Origin: Syntrophobacterales bacterium
GTDB taxonomy: Bacteria > Desulfobacterota > Syntrophia > Syntrophales > UBA5619
DNA length: 48,753 nt
Direction: 5' to 3'
NCBI GenBank assembly: GCA_019429105.1
Contig: JAHYJE010000026.1
Span: 1-48,753, forward strand
Position 1 is the first letter of the stretch; each line of letters starts with the position of its first letter. A program made the translations under genes and the position numbers. Positions 1 through 6,886 of this stretch are shown here, in pieces. The notes below the pieces were generated by a model. The model worked only from the letters and a program-made list of their open reading frames with translations, was not told where the DNA came from and did no database searches.

Positions 1-127
1 AATTGCAAAACTCTCACATTCTGTCATTCCCGCAATGATTTTAAGCGGGAATCTGGTTCTAACTGCTTGAAAAACCGTATTCCCGATAGAAGCATTCGGG
101 AATGACAAATAGTTTTGCAATTGGCTC
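1..127. repeat. Palindromic repeat, copy 1 (MITE-like)
   Basis: The element begins with AATTGCAAAACTC at the window edge and ends with AGTTTTGCAATTGGCTC at 111-127, so its ends are inverted repeats. Inside are two hairpins: TCATTCCCG (24-32) with CGGGAAT (46-52), and ATTCCCG (79-85) with CGGGAATGAC (97-106). The same layout occurs at 12074-12205. No transposase is encoded, so it would have to be a non-autonomous element or an extragenic palindrome. The left end may extend beyond the window. The 3' end of the HD-GYP reading frame lies inside it. Confidence 0.8.
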
Positions 128-797
128 CTTTTACCCGAAATAATCTGAGACAAGCATCTGCGACGGCATTGTCGTAAAATATTCCCCTGTTATTCTCGAT
201 CTCCGCCAAAGCTGCATCGATGCCCAAGGCGGGACGATAGGGCCTATGTGAGGCCATGGCTTCCACTACGTCGGCAACAGAAAGAATACGGGCCTCGATG
301 AGTATTTCCTCTCCTTTCAGCTTTCCCGGATAGCCGGAGCCGTCCATCCGCTCATGGTGCTGGAGGACAATCTCCGCCAGCGGCCAGGGAGATTCCACGT
401 CTTTCAACAGCTCGAATCCTCTTTGGGCATGTTCCTTAATCATGGCAAATTCGATGTCTGTAAGTTTTGTCGGCTTGGACAATATCTCGGCAGGTATGGA
501 TATCTTCCCAATATCATGAATGGAACCGGCCATGCGGATGCCTTGAATTTTCTCTTCGGGTAATCCCATTTCCGTGGCGATGGCACGGGCCAGATCCGCA
601 GACCGAATCTGGTGGCCCGCCGTATAGGGATCTCTTGCTTCCACGGCCGACACCATGACCTGTATGGTCGTATTCACTGCTTCCTGAGACTTTCGAGGGT
701 AATTTCGAGATGTTTCTCTGCTTTTTTGCGCTCGGTAATGTCGCTGATAAAATTTAACGTTGCCGGATTCTTCCATAAAGAAAATCATATCGATCAC
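24..797 (-). CDS. HD-GYP domain protein (3' part of a decayed signalling gene)
   Basis: The centre of this 257-residue frame is a complete HD-GYP domain, the family that hydrolyses cyclic di-GMP. Visible motifs are HDIGKISIP, HHERMDGSGYPGKLKG and the following EARILSVADV segment. The N-terminal part is damaged. The frame opens with GTG directly after a TAG that interrupts the upstream substrate-binding domain. About 23 residues before the HD-GYP domain are read out of frame: the alternative frame gives ISDITERKKAEKHLEI, a typical PAS/HD-GYP linker. This implies one extra base near 749-752 and one missing base near 680-685. The last ~34 codons are supplied by the repeat at 1-127. The HD-GYP fold might still be made, but the original receptor cannot be. 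Best read as a pseudogene remnant together with 798-1121. Confidence 0.7.
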   Translation of the reverse strand: MIDMIFFMEESGNVKFYQRHYRAQKSRETSRNYPRKSQEAVNTTIQVMVSAVEARDPYTAGHQIRSADLARAIATEMGLPEEKIQGIRMAGSIHDIGKISIPAEILSKPTKLTDIEFAMIKEHAQRGFELLKDVESPWPLAEIVLQHHERMDGSGYPGKLKGEEILIEARILSVADVVEAMASHRPYRPALGIDAALAEIENNRGIFYDNAVADACLRLFRVKGANCKTICHSRMLLSGIRFFKQLEPDSRLKSLRE

Positions 798-1121
798 CTA
801 GGCATTTCCTTCGGTCATCGTCTTTTGGGCCTTATCCCAGTCCATCCCCCGCAGGTCTGCTTTGCTTCCCGTTTTTTCTTCCCAGAGACGCCATTCATCC
901 ACCAGAATGCCCTGAAGATGACCTTTCTCATCGCGAAAAATAAAAGGCGGATAATTGTCATCCGAGACGACCGTAATTTCTTTCAGCGAGGTGGTATTCG
1001 CAGCCATGCCGGCGATGGCCGGAAAATAAAAAATAAGAAACAGGAGTGCAAAAAGGAGGTAATGAGCGGCCTGTGTTTTTTGACTTTTATAAGAGGGATT
1101 GTGTTTCTTGACAATGGACAT
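798..1121 (-). pseudogene. N-terminal fragment of periplasmic solute-binding (SBP_bac_3) sensor
   Basis: The 107 residues start with a basic stretch and a hydrophobic signal or anchor segment (about residues 21-40). They continue as the first lobe of a family 3 extracellular solute-binding domain, with VVSDDNYPPFIFRDEKG followed by GMDWDKAQKTMTEGNA. The frame stops at TAG (798-800), where family members normally continue GNAD-VID. The next codons do read VIDMIFF in the same frame, so this is an in-frame nonsense change. The rest of the binding domain is missing: the sequence jumps to the end of a PAS-like linker and then the HD-GYP domain. The original gene was probably an SBP-PAS-HD-GYP receptor. 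I treat 24-1121 as one degraded gene. Confidence 0.7.
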
Positions 1122-1558
1122 CGCTGATGCATCTCGATCATTGAATGAATGGTTTCGTCATCCGAACGGTTGGCGCCCTGTCAGATGCCCTTTCCGGAAC
1201 CGATCAAAAACTGCAATTAAGTTTGTGCTCCGTTTGCTGCTTGGTTTCCCGGCAGTACCACAAGATTTCATGTTTAATCAAGCCCCTTCAAGTTTAAAAC
1301 CTCGTTTTTTGGCTGGAGTTTATTTTGGAGTCACCCCGCTTTCATCACACACTTAAACAGACTTTTATCAGTGAATCAGAATCCTTATCGATTCTCCTCC
1401 CATGAACTGGGCCAGTTTATGGATTGTCGTAGATATGCCTAAACGATATTGCTGCTTGTGTACAGAAACTTATGACGTGACTTTCGGAATTATCCTTCAA
1501 AATCTCCGCCGTCTAGGCCAAAGACTGATTAACGTTCAAATGGCAAACACCACGCAGA
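1122..1558. other. Intergenic spacer without recognised gene
   Basis: This stretch of about 440 bases lies between the decayed receptor gene and the tRNA terminator. Short open frames exist on both strands, but none has a family-like sequence or a convincing ribosome binding site. I see no RNA gene or repeat in it. It would hold the promoter of the minus-strand receptor gene, but I could not pick a clear one. Confidence 0.5.
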
Positions 1559-1604
1559 GCAAAAAAACAAAGGGATTAACAGATTCAATCTCTGCAAATC
1601 CCTG
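1559..1604 (-). terminator. Rho-independent terminator of tRNA-Leu
   Basis: On the minus strand, just past the tRNA CCA end, AGGGATT and CAGA pair with TCTG and AATCCCT around a short loop (plus-strand arms 1571-1577 and 1597-1603). A T-rich run follows. A second T-run lies on the other side, so the hairpin could work in both directions. Confidence 0.8.
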
Positions 1605-1611
1605 ATTTTTT

Positions 1612-1699
1612 TGGTGCCTAGGGAGGGGGTCGAACCCTCACAGCGACAAGCGCCGAGGGATTTTAAGTCCCTTGCGTCTACCAGTTCCGCCACCCAGGC
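1612..1699 (-). tRNA. tRNA-Leu (anticodon UAA)
   Basis: Read on the minus strand, the acceptor stem GCCTGGG pairs with CCTAGGC, followed by discriminator A and an encoded CCA (1612-1614). The anticodon stem-loop is AGGGA-CTTAAAA-TCCCT, giving anticodon TAA. The T-arm contains GGTTCGACCCC. The long variable arm after the anticodon stem is that of a class II tRNA, as expected for leucine. Length is 88 bases with CCA and 85 without. A strong promoter and a terminator flank it, so it appears to be a single-gene unit. Confidence 0.97.
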
Positions 1700-1718
1700 A
1701 ATAACTTGAAGGGTGTTG

Positions 1719-1747
1719 TCTATATTCTTTCTTGAAAATGGTGTCAA
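1719..1747 (-). promoter_or_regulatory. Sigma70-type promoter of tRNA-Leu
   Basis: On the minus strand a perfect TTGACA (-35, 1742-1747) is followed after exactly 17 bases by TATAGA (-10, 1719-1724). The -10 ends about 19 bases before the tRNA 5' end at 1699, leaving room for a short leader. Confidence 0.8.
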
Positions 1748-1822
1748 GAATTTCATTCTCAATGCATTTTGATTGATTTTTCCGCTTGCCTGTGCCAAAG
1801 GCAGCGGCGGGAGGCGCTTTTT

Positions 1823-3142
1823 ATGACAATCGTTGATACAATTATTCTGGGAGGACGGGTTCTCCCGATGGACGATATGAACACCGTTCTGACCGAGGGA
1901 GCGGTTGCGATAGAGGGCGAAAATATCGTCGCCGTTGCCTCGGTTGCGGAGATAAAAAGCCGTTTTACGGGACATTTGGAGATTGACGCCCGGGATTCGC
2001 TGATCATGCCGGGGCTGATAAACTCTCACACCCACGCCGCCATGACCTGCTTCCGCGGAATCGCCGACGACATGGAGTTGATGGAATGGTTGAACCGCTA
2101 CATCTTCCCGGCGGAGGCGAGAAATGTTGATCCGGAGCTGGCCTATCGGGGAAGCATGCTGGCCTGTGCGGAAATGATCCGTTCCGGGACGACAACATTT
2201 TGCGATATGTACATATTCGAGGATGAGACGGCCCGTGCAGCCAAGGAAGCGGGCGTGCGCTGTCTGGTCGGAGAGGTTCTTTTCGATTTTCCTTCGCCGA
2301 ATTTTCAGACGCCGGCAGAAGGGTTGTCATACACGCGGAAATTACTTGAGAAATGGGCAGGCGATTCACTGGTGCAGATCGTTGTCGAACCGCACGCACT
2401 TTACACCTGCTCCCCTTCCCTGCTCAAGGATGCCAAGGCGCTGGCCGATGAATTCAGAGCGCCTTATGCAACGCATCTGCTTGAAAATAAAATGGAAGCT
2501 AATCAACTCCAGGAGAAATTCGGCAAACCGGCAATGAAATTTCTCGAAGAGATCGGTTTTCTGAGCGAGCGTTTTACCGCCTTTCACTGTGTGGCAATGA
2601 CCGACGAAGATATCCGGATTTTTGCAGATCATGGTTGCCGGGCGGTGCATAATCCGGAAAGCAACATGAAGCTGGCCTCCGGCATCGCCCCTGTATCGGC
2701 GATGCGGAAACAGGGAATCCCTGTTGGCCTGGGTACTGACGGCTGCGCAAGCAACAACGATCTGAATATGTTCGGGGAAATGGATACAGCGGCAAAGCTG
2801 GCCAAGGTCGCCTCTCTTGATCCAACCGCTCTGCCGGCGCTCGACGTGATAAGAATGGCAACCTGCGAAGGCGCCCGCGCCCTGGGTTTGGAGCATGAAA
2901 CCGGCTCGCTGGAGGTCGGTAAAAAGGCTGACATCATTATAATCGGGCTCAAAGAGCCTCACCTTACCCCGCTCTACAATGAATATTCACAGATCGTCTA
3001 TGCGGCGGCAGGCGCCGATGTGGATACGGTATTCATTAACGGCAAGATGGTCATGCAGAATAGAAAATTGCTGACAATCGACGAGAAGGAGGCGATGGAG
3101 CGGGTAAGAGAAATCGCGGTACGGGTCAGAAAAAGTCTGTAA
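1823..3142 (+). CDS. mtaD: 5-methylthioadenosine/S-adenosylhomocysteine deaminase
   Basis: This is a 440-residue amidohydrolase of the MTA/SAH deaminase (TRZ/ATZ) family. It deaminates methylthioadenosine or S-adenosylhomocysteine to the inosine forms, in the methionine-salvage branch. Metal ligands are visible: the HTH of NSHTHAAMTCFRG, the His of EPHALYTCS, the His of FHCVAMTDED and the Asp of GLGTDGCASNN. The C-terminus has the usual composite beta-sandwich part (LEVGKKADIIII, VFINGKMV). I chose the ATG at 1823 because GGGAGG sits about 8 bases upstream; an upstream in-frame start at 1769 would add 18 poorly conserved residues. Related amidohydrolases act on guanine or chlorinated triazines, but motif spacing and length favour MTA/SAH deaminase. 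It stands alone between a tRNA and a convergent gene. Confidence 0.9.
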   Translation: MTIVDTIILGGRVLPMDDMNTVLTEGAVAIEGENIVAVASVAEIKSRFTGHLEIDARDSLIMPGLINSHTHAAMTCFRGIADDMELMEWLNRYIFPAEARNVDPELAYRGSMLACAEMIRSGTTTFCDMYIFEDETARAAKEAGVRCLVGEVLFDFPSPNFQTPAEGLSYTRKLLEKWAGDSLVQIVVEPHALYTCSPSLLKDAKALADEFRAPYATHLLENKMEANQLQEKFGKPAMKFLEEIGFLSERFTAFHCVAMTDEDIRIFADHGCRAVHNPESNMKLASGIAPVSAMRKQGIPVGLGTDGCASNNDLNMFGEMDTAAKLAKVASLDPTALPALDVIRMATCEGARALGLEHETGSLEVGKKADIIIIGLKEPHLTPLYNEYSQIVYAAAGADVDTVFINGKMVMQNRKLLTIDEKEAMERVREIAVRVRKSL

Positions 3143-3173
3143 ACCGTAGGACCCGTCAGGTTTTCCATCACCG

Positions 3174-5876
3174 CTAAACGAGCGGACGCCCGCCGTTGAG
3201 CTTTTCGTAAATGGCTATATATTCGGCGATCATGTGTCCGAGGCTGTAGCGCTCCCGCGCATATCGCATAATTGTCACGATATGCCGCCTGCGCACTTCC
3301 GCTGGATGCCGGTGAAATGCGACGCATTTTTCCAGACCGTGCCACAATCCGCCGGCATCATAATCATGGAAAAGAAAGCCGTTGCCGAAATCAAACGAAG
3401 TTCCGTCTTCCTGAAGCCGCAATTCATGTATTTTGTCATGGTAGCCCCCGGTGTCGCGGTTAGTGGCTGTCGCTCCGAAGATGTTTCCAACCTGGTCAAT
3501 CTGTCCACACGGCTCATACAACGACGCCCCGAATACATCATGTGCGGCGGCATAACCCAGAAGGGACAAGGCCTCATCAAAGGGTTGATAAGCGATCCGT
3601 CCTCCGGAAGCGCAGGCAATTCCCCCTAAAATATCCACATGCGTCCGATCGGCGCCGATTCCGTCGCCAACAAAGGCAAATTGCACATCTTGATGCGTTT
3701 CGGCAAATTTCTGAACAATCTGTTCGATAAGCTCCACCCCTTTTTGAAAGGCATCCAGGCGGGAAGGCCAGTAAAGGAGGATCGCCTCCGGGTCAACTCT
3801 CAATCCCATTCTCCGTTGGAATTCGAGCATATTTTCCCGTTTGGCCTCTATTACATCGTCGTCAGGGCCATATTTTCGGACCAGCGCTTCGCAATGTTCG
3901 GGATACATAAGCGAGGAAGGGGCATTGATGATAGAACGTACGACGCCATGCCGGAACTTCTCCTTAACCTCGTTGCGGACGCTTTGCGGCACCAGCTCCC
4001 TGTCTAAAAAATAATCCTCCACGACCTCCTGCAAAAACCGCTCGCCCACGAAATTGATCATCGTCGCGTTTTTTATTGCCGTTGCCTGGGCGTCTATACA
4101 GGCCTTTCCGTCCTTCTCGGAGCGGTACATCAGGTCACCGATGCGATCCATATCGATTCCCTCAAAAAGATCAAATGGAATGAGCGAAGTAAAGATGTTA
4201 TGCACAGTGTGCAGAACGGGCAGGCCGGTTGCTTTGGCATAGGCAACTATTGCGCCTCCCGCCATCCAGTCGTGCGTGTGGAGGAGCAGGCGGTTGCCGC
4301 TCTGGGCGCGTACGGTTTTTATTATGTTCTTTACCGTTTCCTTCTGGAATTCTGCCGCCGTGGCAATCGGATCGCCGGAATAGGCGCTCAGGTTATCGGC
4401 AAAGAGCGAGGAACTGATCAAGTGGATATTTTCCGGATCAATTCGATAGCGCGCCTCCCGCCATTGAACCTCGCTCATCTGTAATTCGCGCTGAAATCTC
4501 TTTTTGAGATTCAGGATGGCAAGGTGAACCTCCAAACCCCGTTCGGTAAGCCCTTCGCACAAGGCGGAAACAACCTCGCCCTGGCCGCCGCTTTTCCCGG
4601 AGATGAAACGGGCGAGGTTTCCCATATCCTCCGGCAGTCTGCCAGTTTCCGGAGAGATAATCAGTATTGCAGTTTTTTCCCGTTTCTTGATCACATCAAA
4701 GCGCTTTACGGCAACCTCAAGTTTATCGATCTTCCTGGTGAGAATATGGGTGGGCTGAGCTATCGAACCGCCGTAAGGGTTGAAGTAGGCATGGACGGCA
4801 TGGTCCTCCCCTACCCGCTCATGCAGAAAATAAACGTGATCCGAGGTTGTCAAATGCCGCCAACGCTTGAGAAGATCTCCCCCCGCTCTTTTGGCGTGAT
4901 TCTCCAGCCTTTCAATATCCTTAAAGAGTTCATACTGAGTCGGGTTTCCGAGCCAGCCGAAGGTGTCGCGGCCGGCATCCGCCCAAGAGGAGGTGGAAAG
5001 TCCGTGGATGTCGACAATCGGACAGGAAACATCATGAAATTTAACAGCAATTTCGGTAGGAGTCGCGGGCACGATATTGGAATAATCCTTGAGCGCCTCA
5101 GGCAGACCCTTCCAGAAATCAAAAATCCCGGACTCCTCCCAGATATGCTCGCCAATATGTTCAAAATCATATCCGAGCAGCACCACTTCGCCGTCAATCA
5201 GGGACAGGTATCGCGCGTACTGAGCAGGGGTGAGCGGATTGTGAGGAAACCGGAAGGCAATATCGTCGCTCAATTCCCGATTGCGCGGAATAACGATCAT
5301 ATTGGTATTTTGAGCGCGGAAAACCGTATTGGGAGAGATCACTTCACCATCGCTTCGGTACATGTCATCGCGCTTTTCGCACAGCATCGCCTTGTAGCCC
5401 ATCTCGGCCACGACCCCGGCGATGTCGTTGTTGTACATGAGTTCGGTATTGCGAAACGAGGTCGGAAAAATACCGAAGACCCTTTTTATCATCTCCCGGT
5501 GCAGCAGGATCTGCGCCAGAAACTCCTTTTTTTTCGGGTCTTCGAACAGACTGGTCAGTGAGTGGTAATAGGTCTCATCGAGTATTTCCACCTGGCTTCC
5601 GCTGGCGCCCGCATCCCTTAATTCCTGAAGCGCGCCGACCACATCCGGACGGTACTGTTCGGCCTGCTCAAGGAAGGTTCCCGACAACCCCAGGGCGATC
5701 TTGAACGAGGGATTTTCTTTAATAAGCTGCACGAACATCCGTACGGCGGGAAGATAGCACTTGTCGGCTACCTTGATGAATACCTCCCGGTTCTTCTCCT
5801 CCCAGAGGAATTTATCGCCGTCGGGATGGAGACGAAAAGGCTGGTGAAGCTGAAAATAAAAAGCGACAAGCGGCAT
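3174..5876 (-). CDS. GH57 glycoside hydrolase fused to starch-synthase-like glycosyltransferase
   Basis: This 900-residue protein has two domains. Residues 1 to about 390 are a family 57 glycoside hydrolase. The HQPF motif is at 11-14, the likely nucleophile Glu97 is in QVEILDETYYH, and the likely acid Asp237 is in GYDFEHIGEH. Residues from about 403 to 890 are a GT5/GT4-type glucosyltransferase with SGKSGGQGEVV (428-431, the K-x-G-G nucleotide-sugar motif), HTHDWMAGG and a C-terminal SLYEPCGQIDQ. The hydrolase probably cleaves or transfers alpha-1,4-glucans, while the other domain resembles glycogen synthase. The protein has no signal peptide and is likely cytosolic. The start is well supported: GGGAGG lies about 7 bases before the ATG, and a promoter lies upstream. 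It belongs functionally with the glucan genes at 41402-47724, though it is not adjacent to them. Confidence 0.88.
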   Translation of the reverse strand: MPLVAFYFQLHQPFRLHPDGDKFLWEEKNREVFIKVADKCYLPAVRMFVQLIKENPSFKIALGLSGTFLEQAEQYRPDVVGALQELRDAGASGSQVEILDETYYHSLTSLFEDPKKKEFLAQILLHREMIKRVFGIFPTSFRNTELMYNNDIAGVVAEMGYKAMLCEKRDDMYRSDGEVISPNTVFRAQNTNMIVIPRNRELSDDIAFRFPHNPLTPAQYARYLSLIDGEVVLLGYDFEHIGEHIWEESGIFDFWKGLPEALKDYSNIVPATPTEIAVKFHDVSCPIVDIHGLSTSSWADAGRDTFGWLGNPTQYELFKDIERLENHAKRAGGDLLKRWRHLTTSDHVYFLHERVGEDHAVHAYFNPYGGSIAQPTHILTRKIDKLEVAVKRFDVIKKREKTAILIISPETGRLPEDMGNLARFISGKSGGQGEVVSALCEGLTERGLEVHLAILNLKKRFQRELQMSEVQWREARYRIDPENIHLISSSLFADNLSAYSGDPIATAAEFQKETVKNIIKTVRAQSGNRLLLHTHDWMAGGAIVAYAKATGLPVLHTVHNIFTSLIPFDLFEGIDMDRIGDLMYRSEKDGKACIDAQATAIKNATMINFVGERFLQEVVEDYFLDRELVPQSVRNEVKEKFRHGVVRSIINAPSSLMYPEHCEALVRKYGPDDDVIEAKRENMLEFQRRMGLRVDPEAILLYWPSRLDAFQKGVELIEQIVQKFAETHQDVQFAFVGDGIGADRTHVDILGGIACASGGRIAYQPFDEALSLLGYAAAHDVFGASLYEPCGQIDQVGNIFGATATNRDTGGYHDKIHELRLQEDGTSFDFGNGFLFHDYDAGGLWHGLEKCVAFHRHPAEVRRRHIVTIMRYARERYSLGHMIAEYIAIYEKLNGGRPLV

Positions 5877-5924
5877 GTCAAGCCTCCCCGAGAATTATGA
5901 CGATTGAATAGAGGACTGTTTAGA

Positions 5925-5953
5925 CTTATAGAAGAATCTCCGGTTAAAATCAA
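5925..5953 (-). promoter_or_regulatory. Candidate promoter of the GH57-GT gene
   Basis: On the minus strand TTGATT (5948-5953) and TATAAG (5925-5930) are separated by 17 bases. They lie about 50 bases upstream of the start codon at 5876. Confidence 0.6.
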
Positions 5954-6067
5954 CAGATAAGAAACATGAATCCCGGCATGTTTACTGTTGTCTCCAGCAA
6001 GCTTGTTGTGTTATGGGGGCCGTGCCAATTTCATCTGAATTGTTCAGGCGAAAATCAAGGAGAAATT

Positions 6068-6886
6068 ATGCAGACAAAAAGCGATTATCTGATGGAAAAC
6101 AGTGAAGAGGCCCTGCGCCTCAGTCAGAAAACTGATCCGGACGCGGTGCGCAAACAGGCCGCCTGGTGCGGCATCAAGGCCGGTCTGCGGGTACTCGATT
6201 TTGGCTGCGGGCCGGGAGTGACAACGGATATTTTCCGCGAAATGGTCCAGCCGGGAGGAAGTGTTGTCGGCGTGGATATTTCCGAGGAGCGCATTGCCGG
6301 CGCCATCAGCAGTTATGGTGGAAAGTCGGGAATCGCTTTTGTCCTCCGCGACCTCAGACAACCTATACGGGATATCGGTACATTTGATATAATTTGGGTA
6401 CGCTTCGTACTTGAATATTTTCGCAAAGAAAGCAAAGCGATCGTTGAAAATTTAAAATCTCTGCTTAACCCAGGCGGATGGCTTTGCCTGCTCGATCTCG
6501 ATTGCAACTGTCTCAATCATTACGAACTTCCCGAGCCGATGCAAGACATTTTACCCAAACTGATGGCGCTGCTCGATGAAAAATACAATTTCGACACCTT
6601 CTCCGGGCGAAAGCTCTATTCTTATCTTTTTGACGGGCAATATGAAAACTTACAGGTGGAATTGATGGCACATCACCTCATTTACGGTAAGGCCAAGGAA
6701 ACGGATGTATTCAACTGGACAAAAAAGATTGAAGTCACCGCGGATCGTCTGCAACCCCTTTTCAGGGCTTATCCGGGCGGAATTGAACAATTTAAAGATG
6801 ATTTCAGAAGATTTTTTGTCGATCCCCGGCGTTTTACCTATACTTCGCTTATCATGTGCAAAGGGATGAAACCCTACAGAAATTAA
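6068..6886 (+). CDS. Class I SAM-dependent methyltransferase
   Basis: The 272-residue protein has the Rossmann methyltransferase signature. Motif I is VLDFGCGPGVTTDIF, followed by GVDISEERI (acidic residue for the ribose) and then FDIIWVRFVLEYF and LNPGGWLCLLDLD in the later strands. The substrate cannot be read from the sequence; the general fold is that of small-molecule methyltransferases of the UbiE/Methyltransf_11-25 type. The ATG at 6068 follows AAGGAGAA at good spacing. An upstream in-frame ATG at 5966 would add 34 residues unlike the family. The stop codon overlaps the stop of the converging kinase gene in the palindrome TTAA (6883-6886), so there is no room for a separate terminator between them. 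Confidence 0.85.
   Translation: MQTKSDYLMENSEEALRLSQKTDPDAVRKQAAWCGIKAGLRVLDFGCGPGVTTDIFREMVQPGGSVVGVDISEERIAGAISSYGGKSGIAFVLRDLRQPIRDIGTFDIIWVRFVLEYFRKESKAIVENLKSLLNPGGWLCLLDLDCNCLNHYELPEPMQDILPKLMALLDEKYNFDTFSGRKLYSYLFDGQYENLQVELMAHHLIYGKAKETDVFNWTKKIEVTADRLQPLFRAYPGGIEQFKDDFRRFFVDPRRFTYTSLIMCKGMKPYRN

Noticed and set aside
4524-5561. Long open frame of 345 codons antisense to the GH57-GT gene
   Set aside because: It lies wholly inside a well-supported gene in the opposite direction and has no family-like motifs; such shadows arise from codon bias.
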